Below, piece after piece: positions 1 through 6,433 of a DNA stretch of 25,820 bases (positions within the stretch are counted from its first letter, which is position 1; every line of letters begins with the position of its first letter). Source of the DNA: Muellerivita sp035541195. Its GTDB lineage: Bacteria > Oederibacteriota > Muellerivitia > Muellerivitales > Muellerivitaceae. The position numbers were made by a program, and so were the translations under genes. Location: NCBI GenBank assembly GCA_035541195.1, contig DATKNU010000003.1, positions 1 through 25,820 on the forward strand. Direction: 5' to 3'. A model generated the notes under the pieces. That model saw only the letters and a list, made by a program, of their open reading frames with translations, was not told where the DNA came from and did not search any database.

Positions 1-1231
1 TGATGCCCCGGGCCTTTTTCATGAGGGGTACCCAGTCCGGATCGGTCATCTCGGCCGCCAGGATGGAGCCTTCCTTGAATTTGGCGATCTGGCGGGGGTT
101 TTTAATCCGGCACACGGGCCCGGCGGCCACGCCTTCCCCGACCGCCATGCCCCGCAAAAGCACCTTCCCCCTTTTCGTCAGGCGGAATTTCCTCAGCACG
201 CCCGCCTTGCGGCGGGACTGCACGGTCTCGGGCCGGGCCTGCACCAGGTAAAGCTTGCCGCTTTGACCGTCCTTGGCCCATTCCATGTCCATGGGTTTGC
301 CGTAATGCTTTTCCACCAGCAGGGCCCACTTGGCCAATTGGAGGATTTCGGCGTCCGAGAGCACGTAGCTTTCCCTCTCCCGACGGGAAGTCTTGACCAA
401 GCGGGTCCCTCGGCCCGAGGGCCCATAGGCCATCTTGATTTCCTTGGCGCCCTTTTTCTTTTCCAGGATGGGGATGAGCCCGGGCTTGCCCAAAAGGGGC
501 TTGAAGACCATGTATTCGTCCGGATCCACCTCGCCCTGTACCACGGTCTCGCCCAGGCCGAAAGCCGCGTTGAGGAGCACGGTCCCCGGGAACCCGCTTT
601 CGGTGTCGATGGAAAACATGACGCCCGAGGCGCCCAGGTCCGAGCGCACCATGCGCTGCACGCCGATGGAGAGGGCCACCCGGTCGTGGGAAAAACCCTT
701 TTCCAGCCGGTAGCTGACGGCCCGATCGGTGAAAAGCGAGGCCCAGCAACGCCGGCAGGCCTTGAGCAGGGCCGCCTCCCCGCGCACATTCAGGAAGGTT
801 TCCTGCTGGCCGGCGAAACTGGCGTCCGGCAGGTCCTCGGCCGTGGCCGAGGAGCGCACCGCCACCGCCGGGTTGGCCAAGCCTGTTTCCCTTCCCAAGG
901 CCCGATAGGCTTCCCGGATGGCCTTTTCCAACTCCTGGGGGATCGCGGCCGAAAGCAACAGCTCCCGGGCGGCTTTCGCGGCCCGCCGCAGGCTTTGGCC
1001 GCCCCGCGACGCCCCGGCCGCCCTTTGGTCCAGTTGGGCCTCCAAATGGTTTTGCTTGAGCAGTTCCCAGTAGGCCCCCGAGGTGACGGCAAAACCCGGC
1101 GGCACCCGGACGCCGGACTTGGAAAGCGAGCGGATCATTTCGCCCAGCGAGGCGTTTTTGCCGCCCACCTGGGGCAAGTCCTTCATCCCGACCTCGTCGA
1201 ACCACTTCACCCAATTGCCGGACCTACCCAT
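1..1231 (-). CDS. ppsA: Phosphoenolpyruvate synthase, N-terminal part (cut by window edge)
   Basis: PEP synthase converts pyruvate, ATP and water to PEP, AMP and phosphate in the cytoplasm (gluconeogenesis). The reading frame is open from ATG 1231 to the left edge, giving 410 codons. The start MGRSGNWVKWFDEV and the segments VGGKNASLGEM, VAVRSSATAEDLPDASFAGQ and MYVEKHYGKPMDMEWA-like pattern (here LLVEKHYGKPMDMEWAKD) are the ATP-grasp domain of the PEP/pyruvate-binding family. It is followed by the beginning of the mobile phosphohistidine domain (EMTDPDWVPLMKKA), and the window ends just before the catalytic histidine. AAGGAGGA precedes the start. A Crp/Fnr-type site at 1286-1301 and a TATTCT hexamer at 1259-1264 predict transcription from about 1252. 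The family call is secure; the C-terminal half is not visible. Confidence 0.95.
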   Translation of the reverse strand, partial: MGRSGNWVKWFDEVGMKDLPQVGGKNASLGEMIRSLSKSGVRVPPGFAVTSGAYWELLKQNHLEAQLDQRAAGASRGGQSLRRAAKAARELLLSAAIPQELEKAIREAYRALGRETGLANPAVAVRSSATAEDLPDASFAGQQETFLNVRGEAALLKACRRCWASLFTDRAVSYRLEKGFSHDRVALSIGVQRMVRSDLGASGVMFSIDTESGFPGTVLLNAAFGLGETVVQGEVDPDEYMVFKPLLGKPGLIPILEKKKGAKEIKMAYGPSGRGTRLVKTSRRERESYVLSDAEILQLAKWALLVEKHYGKPMDMEWAKDGQSGKLYLVQARPETVQSRRKAGVLRKFRLTKRGKVLLRGMAVGEGVAAGPVCRIKNPRQIAKFKEGSILAAEMTDPDWVPLMKKARGI

Positions 1232-1285
1232 GGCGCTCCTCCTTGGCGAGATAAGCCAAGAATAATCCGGGCCCTTCGCGTCCCC

Positions 1286-1301
1286 TATGACCCGCGTCAT
1301 A
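1286..1301. promoter_or_regulatory. Site A: Crp/Fnr-type palindrome, divergent promoter
   Basis: TATGAC-CCGC-GTCATA, perfect 6-base arms. Hexamers 29.5 bases from the centre: TATCCT at 1323-1328 (plus, toward 1360) and TATTCT at 1259-1264 (minus, toward ppsA). This is the class II activator layout, with the site near -41.5. Binding by the Crp/Fnr protein at 5092-5778 is inferred. Confidence 0.8.
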
Positions 1302-1359
1302 AGGCCCCAACAAGGGGCGGCTTATCCTGAAGGGGCCAAGAAGAAAGGAAGTTGGAGAC

Positions 1360-1617
1360 ATGGCCATTCCAAGCAACCTCATCGACCAATTCTTAAGGGA
1401 CCAACACCGCAAATGGCGCGAAAGGGTTTACGACCGGCTTTGCCGGGAGCACGGTTCCCAGGTCCGCTCCGAGTACGAGCGCTGGAGCCATAAAGCCGAC
1501 CAGAAAAGGCCTCCCCGGCCCTATCGGGACGAGCGCTATCCCGAAAACCCGGGGTTGGCCTTCCCCGCGGCCGAAGCGCCCAAGCCCCCGTCGCCCGCGC
1601 CTCACCGCGCCAGGTAA
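1360..1617 (+). CDS. Small charged hypothetical protein (85 aa)
   Basis: I do not recognise this protein. It is 85 residues, hydrophilic, rich in Arg, Glu and Pro, with a helical-looking N-terminal half (IDQFLRDQHRKWRERVYDRL) and a proline-rich tail. It has no signal peptide or membrane segment, so it is probably cytoplasmic. GGAG and AAAGGAA lie just upstream of ATG 1360. The gene is the first after the plus-direction promoter of site A, with a predicted leader of about 25 bases, which is the best evidence that it is real. Its last 16 bases overlap the convergent dehydrogenase end. Divergent pairing with ppsA under one operator suggests co-induction. Function unknown. Confidence 0.7.
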   Translation: MAIPSNLIDQFLRDQHRKWRERVYDRLCREHGSQVRSEYERWSHKADQKRPPRPYRDERYPENPGLAFPAAEAPKPPSPAPHRAR

Positions 1618-2354
1618 CCGCCGTCCACCGGGTAATAAGAACCGGTGACGAAGGACGCCTTGGGCGAACAAAGCCACAAGGCCAATTCGGCCACTTCCTC
1701 GGCCCGCCCCAAGCGGCCGATCGGATGGCGCTCGACGAGGGCCGCCTTGGCCGCCGGGTCGGCGGTGACGGGGGCGATCATGGCCGTTTCGATGAAGGCC
1801 GGGCCCACCGCATTCACCCGGACCCCCGACGCCGAATAGGCCAGGGCGGCTTCCCGGGTCAATCCCAAGACCCCGTGTTTGGCCGCCACATAGCCCGGCG
1901 CGGCCCCAAACCCCACCTGCCCCAAAATGGAGGACATATTCACGATGGCCCCCCGGGTCTTGAGCAGTTCGGGGATTTCATATTTCATGCAGTAAAAAAT
2001 CCCCGACAGGTTCACCGCCAAAATTTCCCGCCAGCCTTCCAAGGAATAATCCGCCAGGGGATTCAGTTCCCCGCCGATGCCCGCGTTGTTGAAGGCCGCG
2101 TCGAGCCGCCCATAGGCTTCCACCGTCTTCTTCACCAGGTTTTCGCAATCCGCCGGCTGGGACACATCCGCCCGGACGAAGCGGGCCGTCCCCCCCTCCA
2201 AGCGGATGAGCCGGGCGGTTTCTTCCCCGGTCTTTTCCGTGCGGTTTGAAACCACCAGTTTGGCGCCTTCCCGGGCGAACAAAAGGGCCGCCGCCCGGCC
2301 GATGCCCGATCCCGCGCCGGTGACCAACGCCGTCTTCCCCTCTAAAAGTCCCAT
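1602..2354 (-). CDS. Short-chain dehydrogenase/reductase (SDR), 250 aa
   Basis: A classical SDR oxidoreductase using NAD(P) in the cytoplasm; the substrate cannot be read from sequence. The 250-residue length is typical. Visible motifs: cofactor loop TGAGSGIG (residues 12-19), NNAG (89-92), and the catalytic set N114, S142, Y155 and K159 (YVAAK), followed by NAVGPAFIETAM and the C-terminal SFVTGSYYPVDGGY. This resembles the FabG or glucose/3-oxoacyl dehydrogenase-like branch, but that name would be a guess. The start at ATG 2354 has GAAGGAGGG upstream and fits the minus-direction promoter of site B (TAAATT at 2379-2384, leader about 18 bases). It is divergent from a second SDR. Confidence 0.92.
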   Translation of the reverse strand: MGLLEGKTALVTGAGSGIGRAAALLFAREGAKLVVSNRTEKTGEETARLIRLEGGTARFVRADVSQPADCENLVKKTVEAYGRLDAAFNNAGIGGELNPLADYSLEGWREILAVNLSGIFYCMKYEIPELLKTRGAIVNMSSILGQVGFGAAPGYVAAKHGVLGLTREAALAYSASGVRVNAVGPAFIETAMIAPVTADPAAKAALVERHPIGRLGRAEEVAELALWLCSPKASFVTGSYYPVDGGYLAR

Positions 2355-2405
2355 GGCACCCTCCTTCGGGTTTTCCCCAATTTAGCCGTCCGGCCCGGGG
2401 GGCTT

Positions 2406-2421
2406 TATGACCCGGCTCATA
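2406..2421. promoter_or_regulatory. Site B: Crp/Fnr-type palindrome between two SDR genes
   Basis: TATGAC-CCGG-CTCATA, one mismatch in the right arm. Hexamers 29.5 bases from the centre: CAAACT at 2443-2448 (plus) and TAAATT at 2379-2384 (minus). Predicted leaders are about 28 and 18 bases. It is the weakest arm of the set apart from site G, but the spacing is conserved. Confidence 0.7.
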
Positions 2422-2482
2422 CCCCTTCCCGCAGGCCGGGGGCAAACTGGGGTCGTCAATAAAACCGGCCGGGAGGCTTAAA

Positions 2483-3274
2483 ATGGAAACTAAAAATCTT
2501 TTGGATGTTTCAGGAAAAGCGGCCATCGTCACGGGCGGGGCCTTGGGGATCGGCTTTGGCATCGTGGAGCGGCTGGTCAAGGCCGGGGCCGAGGTGATGG
2601 TGGTGGACGCCAATGAGAAGGCCCTGGCGGATGTGCCCAACCGCCTGAAGGAAGGCAAGGTCCGCACCTTGCCGCTGGACGTCTCGAAGGAGGAATCCTG
2701 GGAGAAGGCCGTGAAGGCCTGCGTGGCCGATTTCGGCAAATTGGACATCCTGGTCAACAACGCCGGCATCTATCCCCAGGTTCCCCTTTTGAAGATGGAA
2801 CCCGCGCTCTTCGACAAGGTCTACGCGGTCAACCTAAAGGGCCTGGCCTTCCTGTCCAAGGCGGCCGCGCTTCAGATGGCCCGCCAGGGCCATGGCGGGC
2901 GGATCATCAACATCGCCTCCATCGACAGCCTTCATCCTTCCATGGTGGGTCTGGCGGCCTATGACGCCTCCAAGGGCGGCGTTTGGAGCTTCACCAAAAA
3001 CTTCGCGGTGGAAGTGGCGCCCCACGGCATCTTGGTCAACGCCATCGCCCCCGGCGGGATCGCTACCGAGGGAACGGGCCGGCCCCTGGAAGGCAGCGGC
3101 CTCACCCCCGCCCAGATGAAGGCCCAAATGGACGCCTTCCTCGCCCGCATCCCCCTGAAACGCATGGGTGTGCCCGACGACATCGCCAAGGTCGTGCTTT
3201 TCCTGGCCTCGGGGGCGTCGGACTACATGACGGGCTCGCTGGTGGTGGTGGACGGGGGCATGCTCTTGAGTTAA
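2483..3274 (+). CDS. Short-chain dehydrogenase/reductase (SDR), 263 aa
   Basis: A second classical SDR, different in sequence from its divergent neighbour. Cofactor loop TGGALGIG (17-24), acidic residue after beta-2 (VVDAN) suggesting NAD preference, NNAG (92-95), N117, S146, Y160 and K164 (YDASK), then NAIAPGGIATEGT and the C-terminal YMTGSLVVVDGG. The Ser-Tyr interval is 14 rather than the usual 13 residues, so the active-site loop is one residue longer. GGGAGG lies 6-7 bases before ATG 2483. The gene follows the plus-direction promoter of site B and is probably co-transcribed with the membrane protein starting 12 bases after its stop. Substrate unknown; some sugar or polyol dehydrogenases look like this. 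Confidence 0.92.
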   Translation: METKNLLDVSGKAAIVTGGALGIGFGIVERLVKAGAEVMVVDANEKALADVPNRLKEGKVRTLPLDVSKEESWEKAVKACVADFGKLDILVNNAGIYPQVPLLKMEPALFDKVYAVNLKGLAFLSKAAALQMARQGHGGRIINIASIDSLHPSMVGLAAYDASKGGVWSFTKNFAVEVAPHGILVNAIAPGGIATEGTGRPLEGSGLTPAQMKAQMDAFLARIPLKRMGVPDDIAKVVLFLASGASDYMTGSLVVVDGGMLLS

Positions 3275-3286
3275 GGGGGCGGGGAC

Positions 3287-3874
3287 ATGGAAAACAACCT
3301 GGCCGCGAAATCCCGGGACCCGTCCCTGGAAGAGGACCGGTCCCATTCCATCCGGTTGGCGCTGGATGATTACGACGACATCTTCTCGGATTTCGACCCC
3401 CAGCCCTACGCGGAGCGGATGCTGTCGGACGACTTCCTTTACGAGCTCAAGCGGGCCGCGTTGGACAAGGAGGAGGGCGGCTTGGCCCTGACCTTGCTCA
3501 TGCCCCGGGAAAAACGCAACGCCGCCCAAGAGAAGGTGATCCTGGAGAGGCTCAAGGGGCATTTCCGGCGCCGGCACCGCCGGTTGGAGGACCGGGCCAA
3601 GGCGGACAAGAGGGCGGGTTTGCGGATGGCGGCGCTGGGCCTAATTTTCATGGGCCTGGCGGCTTGGCTGCTGTCGCTGGCCGAAAGGACGCTGTGGGTT
3701 TCCCTCTCGCTGGTGCTCTTGGAACCGGCGGGCTGGTTCATTTTTTGGGAGGGCGGCGAACTGCTCTTGTCCCAAGCGCGGGAAATCAACCCCGACCTTG
3801 TCTTTTACCGTAAACTTTCCGGCGCCCGGATCCTCTTTATGCCCGCCCCCTCGAACCCCCTCGGGCCCGCTTGA
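3287..3874 (+). CDS. Small two-helix membrane protein (195 aa)
   Basis: Residues 1-110 are charged and cytoplasmic-looking, with an acidic start (DDYDDIFSDFDP) and a basic helix (ERLKGHFRRRHRRLEDRAK). Residues 112-130 and 135-155 are two membrane helices. A tail ends in Pro-rich sequence. I know similar unnamed proteins with the pattern LxxPREKRxxAxEKxIxERLKxHFRRR before a helical hairpin, but no function is established. The start at ATG 3287 comes 12 bases after the SDR stop, so it is likely in the same site B operon. Its last 38 bases overlap the convergent 57-aa gene. Confidence 0.8.
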   Translation: MENNLAAKSRDPSLEEDRSHSIRLALDDYDDIFSDFDPQPYAERMLSDDFLYELKRAALDKEEGGLALTLLMPREKRNAAQEKVILERLKGHFRRRHRRLEDRAKADKRAGLRMAALGLIFMGLAAWLLSLAERTLWVSLSLVLLEPAGWFIFWEGGELLLSQAREINPDLVFYRKLSGARILFMPAPSNPLGPA

Positions 3875-4010
3875 AATACTGGATTTCCCGCTCGTGCTTT
3901 TCGGCCCCCGCGCGGGTGGGGAAGGTCCCTAAATTCCGGCGCCGGCCGGTCTTGGGGTTGGGCTTTCGGGAATAAAGCCGCCAGCGGCCGCTTCGCAACT
4001 TGCGGATCAT
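3837..4010 (-). CDS. Small basic protein, SGRWRLYSRKPNPKTG type (57 aa)
   Basis: A 57-residue basic protein: MIRKLRSGRWRLYSRKP, then NPKTGRRRNLGTFPTRAGAE and KHEREIQYFKRA. The layout (three short strands with a tight turn, then one helix) resembles the AP2-like or arm-type DNA-binding fold seen in integrases and in stand-alone small bacterial proteins, so nucleic-acid binding is plausible but unproven. Its ATG overlaps the stop of the upstream phosphoribosyltransferase gene as ATGA (4007-4010), so translation is probably coupled. It is the last gene of the minus operon that begins with the response regulator. It is too short for many gene finders. Confidence 0.75.
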   Translation of the reverse strand: MIRKLRSGRWRLYSRKPNPKTGRRRNLGTFPTRAGAEKHEREIQYFKRARGGSRGRA

Positions 4011-4495
4011 GGCTCCCGGCCGACCGCGACGGAATCGGAAAAAAAGACGGCCGCGGGTTTGAACTCCTCCGATTCCAGCAACACGATGGTCTCATCCATC
4101 TCCCGCCGGAGCCTTTCCACTGAATCCAGGCACCCCACCGCCGAGGCGGCGATGACATGCGCCGCGTCCTGGCGCCGCAATTCACGGGCGATGGCCGAAA
4201 AGGTGGAGCCAGTGGAAGTTTCCTCGGCCATCAGGATGACGGTCCGCCCCCTCACGCGGTAAGGCGGAATATCCGCCCCATAGAGCGCCGCGCAATCCGT
4301 GCCTGCGGGCCCGGAAATTCTCACCGCCAAGGCGTTTTCCAATTCACCCTCCAAGGCTTCCGCCAGGGCTTTGCCCATGGCCCAGGATTCCCCTGGAAAG
4401 GCCAGCACCATCGGGTTTTCGCCGCGATGGGCGCAAAGCTTATCCGCCAATTGGCGGGCGGCGTCCCCGTGGTCCTTGAATGGCAAGCCTTCCAT
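4007..4495 (-). CDS. Phosphoribosyltransferase-family protein (162 aa)
   Basis: Resembles the type I phosphoribosyltransferase-domain proteins of unknown substrate that occur in bacterial stress and dormancy regulons. The N-terminal part FKDHGDAARQLADKL and VLAFPGESWAMGKALAEAL matches the opening of that family. VILMAEETSTGSTF is at the PRPP-binding loop, where the usual pair of aspartates is EE here. IAASAVGCLDSVERLRREMDE matches its C-terminal region. No signal peptide, so cytoplasmic. RBS GAGGAGG precedes ATG 4495, and the gene starts 10 bases after the thioredoxin-like stop. The EE substitution may lower or change PRPP binding. The family call is fairly sure; the reaction is unknown. Confidence 0.8.
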   Translation of the reverse strand: MEGLPFKDHGDAARQLADKLCAHRGENPMVLAFPGESWAMGKALAEALEGELENALAVRISGPAGTDCAALYGADIPPYRVRGRTVILMAEETSTGSTFSAIARELRRQDAAHVIAASAVGCLDSVERLRREMDETIVLLESEEFKPAAVFFSDSVAVGREP

Positions 4496-4505
4496 GGAAT
4501 CCTCC

Positions 4506-4889
4506 TCAAACCGCCGTCGGGTGATGAAGCCGCCGGCGGACCGCTTCCAAATCTTCCTCGGCCATGGCTTCGGGCGTCAAAAGCCACTCGCTCAGGGCCC
4601 GGACCCGGCCGGGTCCGCCGAAGGCTTTGACCCAATGCCCGGCCTGGAACAAGGCCAGGGTCGGAAATTCCACCACTTGATGGCGGAACACCAAGGTTTG
4701 GAACCGGAAGGCGTCCGCCAAAACCACCCGCGCGAAACCCCGCCACTGGCGTTGAAATTCCTCCAACTCATCGTTGTGCAATAGGGCCGGATCGCCCCAG
4801 GGCGCCCGAAAATCCACCAAGAGGGGTCCCTCGGCCTGGAGTACTTCCCGGGCCCAGTTTTCCATGTCCAACCGTTGGAAGGGTTCCAT
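4506..4889 (-). CDS. Thioredoxin-fold protein lacking both active-site cysteines (127 aa)
   Basis: The thioredoxin fold is recognisable: LLVDFRAPWGDPALLHNDELEEF aligns with the family's VDFWAPWCGPC region, VVEFPTLALFQAGHWVKAFGG with the cis-proline strand and glycine turn, and a final helix follows. Both redox cysteines are gone (WGDPA replaces WCGPC), so it cannot do dithiol exchange; a chaperone, scaffold or regulatory role is possible. I chose ATG 4889 (GAGGCGGCCC upstream), because the longer frame would need a TTG start and would overlap the preceding 55-aa gene. It lies in the operon after the Crp/Fnr gene. A real CxxC thioredoxin is encoded at 6947. Confidence 0.8.
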   Translation of the reverse strand: MEPFQRLDMENWAREVLQAEGPLLVDFRAPWGDPALLHNDELEEFQRQWRGFARVVLADAFRFQTLVFRHQVVEFPTLALFQAGHWVKAFGGPGRVRALSEWLLTPEAMAEEDLEAVRRRLHHPTAV

Positions 4890-4897
4890 GGGCCGCC

Positions 4898-5065
4898 TCA
4901 ATTCATCCCGGGCGCGGCGGGGGCTTGGAACCTTCCCCAATGCGCCAAGCGAAAAAGCAGGTTGACGGACTTAAGGCCCGCCCGGGGGCCGGGAATCCGC
5001 AGGAGGGGGACCTGCCGGTCAAAGGAAACCACTTTGTTCTTCGGTTTCGCCCTCATTTTTTTCAT
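4898..5065 (-). CDS. Small basic hypothetical protein (55 aa)
   Basis: Not recognised. It starts MKKMRAKPKNKVVSFDRQV and continues with mixed basic and hydrophobic residues; no clear membrane segment. The start at ATG 5065 is chosen because AAAAGGAGG sits just before it, immediately after the Crp/Fnr stop codon. An upstream in-frame ATG (5095) would overlap the Crp/Fnr gene and has no comparable ribosome site. Eight bases separate its stop from the thioredoxin-like start. The tight packing and good RBS support a real gene. Confidence 0.6.
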   Translation of the reverse strand: MKKMRAKPKNKVVSFDRQVPLLRIPGPRAGLKSVNLLFRLAHWGRFQAPAAPGMN

Positions 5066-5091
5066 CGCCGGCCTCCTTTTAGAATGAGTCG

Positions 5092-5778
5092 TCATTCCTC
5101 GTCCAGCCGTTCTTCCAAAAGCTCGGGCTTCCTCACCGTGATCTTGCCCCTTTCGGTGGCGACCAGGCCCTCCTCTTCCAGCCGGGAAAAGGTCCGGATG
5201 CAGGTTTCCACTGTGGTCCCCGCCATCTCGGCCACTTCCCGCTTGGTCAGGGGGATGACATTGCCGAATTCGGACACTAGGTCCGCCAGGACCCGGGTGA
5301 TGCGCTTTTCGACGCTTTGTTGCTCAAAGACCTGGCTTTCCTTGCTGTGCCGCAGGCGTTGGGAAACCTGGGCCAGCACTTCGGCGGCCAGGGCCGGATA
5401 GCGGCCCAGCAACCCCAGGAAATCCGTGAGCGGCAAGCCCACCACCGTGGCGTCGGTCTCGGCGATGGCCTGGCAGGCATAGTCCCCCCGGCCCAGGCTG
5501 CAGCAGGATCCGAACATCTTGCCCGGCCCCACCATGCAAAGGGCCTGGCAACGGCCGCTGGAGGCGTGGGTGATGGCCTTGATATGGCCTTCCTTCACGA
5601 ACCAAGCGAACTGGGCCGGGTCGCCGTCCAGGAAGATCGAGTCGTGCTTGGGAACCTTCTTTTCGACCATCCGCTTCTCAAGACCCGCCAATTCGGCCGC
5701 CGGGAGTTTTCGAAAAATTTCCACCGAGGCCAACAGGCCCCAATTATTTTTTGCCTTGGGCTTCGTCATGGTCATCAT
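5092..5778 (-). CDS. Crp/Fnr-family transcription regulator (228 aa)
   Basis: A cytoplasmic transcription factor with an N-terminal cNMP-type beta-roll (about 15-130), a long dimer helix (about 130-165) and a C-terminal winged helix (about 170-220). The recognition helix TTVETCIRTFSRL (188-200) closely matches FNR's TVETISR, keeping the Glu and Arg that read TGA in the half-site, but FNR's Ser is Ile. It lacks FNR's N-terminal cysteine cluster and the cAMP-contacting Arg-Ser. Instead, five cysteines lie in the beta-roll (77, 81, 92, 93, 102). Start ATG 5778 has AAGGAGAAGGGAA upstream. Its first 35 bases overlap the end of the response regulator gene. It is the natural candidate for the seven TATGAC-N4-GTCATA sites. 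Family sure; signal unknown. Confidence 0.93.
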   Translation of the reverse strand: MMTMTKPKAKNNWGLLASVEIFRKLPAAELAGLEKRMVEKKVPKHDSIFLDGDPAQFAWFVKEGHIKAITHASSGRCQALCMVGPGKMFGSCCSLGRGDYACQAIAETDATVVGLPLTDFLGLLGRYPALAAEVLAQVSQRLRHSKESQVFEQQSVEKRITRVLADLVSEFGNVIPLTKREVAEMAGTTVETCIRTFSRLEEEGLVATERGKITVRKPELLEERLDEE

Positions 5779-6193
5779 TTCCCTTCTCCTTGATTTCCGG
5801 TGGGAGGTGATTATGGCGCTTGGGCGCCTGGAGGTACTTCGCGACCAACTCAGGCAACTGGCGGGTATCGATGGGCTTGGTGATGTAGTCGTCGCAACCG
5901 GCGCTCCGGGCTTGGTCTTCCTCGCCCTTGATGTCGTAGGAGGTCACGATGAGGATGAGGATGTCCCGGGTGCGCGGGTCGCTCTTGAGTTCCCGGGTCA
6001 GCGTGATGCCGTCCTCCCCGGGCATTTGGAAGTCCATCAGGATCATCCGGGGCCGCGTGGCCTTGAGGAACCGCCGGGCGTCCTCGGCGTCCACGGCGGT
6101 TTGGACCTGGTAGCCTTCGGACTCCAGGATCACCCGGACCAGCTTGCGGTTCAGTGAGTTGTCGTCCACGATGAGGATGAGTTCCCCGGCCAT
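5744..6193 (-). CDS. Single-domain response regulator (CheY/DivK-like receiver, 149 aa)
   Basis: A stand-alone receiver with acidic pocket D10-D11, phospho-acceptor D54 (MDFQMPGEDG), switch T84 and K106 (ITKPID). There is no output domain, only a charged tail of about 25 residues (LPPEIKEKGNDDHDEA). It likely passes phosphate or binds a partner protein. The start at ATG 6193 is set by AAAGGACG upstream and by the sigma54 promoter at 6221-6236, whose predicted start near 6211 rules out the longer frame beginning at 6283. The Crp/Fnr gene starts inside its last codons, so the two are co-transcribed and probably coupled. It closely resembles the receiver at 9498-9878. Confidence 0.92.
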   Translation of the reverse strand: MAGELILIVDDNSLNRKLVRVILESEGYQVQTAVDAEDARRFLKATRPRMILMDFQMPGEDGITLTRELKSDPRTRDILILIVTSYDIKGEEDQARSAGCDDYITKPIDTRQLPELVAKYLQAPKRHNHLPPEIKEKGNDDHDEAQGKK

Positions 6194-6220
6194 GTCGCAC
6201 GTCCTTTCGGGGCATGAAAA

Positions 6221-6236
6221 AGCAAAGGACGTGCCA
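6221..6236 (-). promoter_or_regulatory. Sigma54 (-24/-12) promoter for the response regulator-Crp/Fnr operon
   Basis: On the minus strand, TGGCACGTCCTTTGCT matches the TGGCACG-N4-TTGCW consensus throughout. The GG (6235-6234) and GC (6223-6222) are exactly 10 bases apart. Predicted transcription start is about 6211, giving an 18-base leader carrying the RBS to ATG 6193. Confidence 0.85.
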
Positions 6237-6304
6237 TTCGGGAAACCCTTAAAAACCCCGGAAACTTGCCGCCAGGGCTTCAAATAATTTGGGGAGCGCG
6301 CGAC

Positions 6305-6322
6305 TATGGCGGCGGCGCCATA
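6305..6322. promoter_or_regulatory. Probable enhancer (UAS) palindrome for the sigma54 promoter at 6221
   Basis: TATGGC-GGCGGC-GCCATA (arms of 7 if extended inward), centred about 91 bases upstream of the -12 GC. The same motif lies at 14293-14310 upstream of the other sigma54 promoter. A further GCCATA half-site is at 6331-6336. The matching position at both promoters is the evidence. Confidence 0.7.
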
Positions 6323-6403
6323 GGGGGGCCGCCATAACCCCGCCCAGCGCCCCGGAAATTCAGGGAAAAGCGCGGAAGGACTAAAAACGAGGGGAAAGCG
6401 TTG

Positions 6404-6433
6404 AAAAATAAGGCCGGACGGTCAACCGGCCTT
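6404..6433 (-). terminator. Intrinsic terminator ending the 101-aa gene
   Basis: Stem AAGGCCGG / CCGGCCTT (6426-6433 and 6410-6417) with an 8-base loop, followed on the minus strand by ATTTTT. The stop codon of the 6422-6727 gene lies in the loop, so the stem encodes its last residues (KAG). It isolates the downstream sigma54 promoter from read-through. Confidence 0.75.

Noticed and set aside
102..1214. Long open frame on the minus strand, 370 codons
   Set aside because: A GC-skewed shadow of ppsA: Gly/Arg/Pro-rich with no family features, while the adjacent frame reads a clear PEP synthase.
1242..1260. Inverted repeat CTTGGC-N7-GCCAAG before ppsA
   Set aside because: Overlaps the predicted -10 and leader but is short, unique in the window and not at a consistent position; kept out as likely chance.
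5083..5096. Palindrome GAATGA-GTCG-TCATTC-like at the Crp/Fnr stop codon
   Set aside because: TGA and TCA are 4 bases apart instead of 6, so it does not fit the site family; no -10 at the expected offset.
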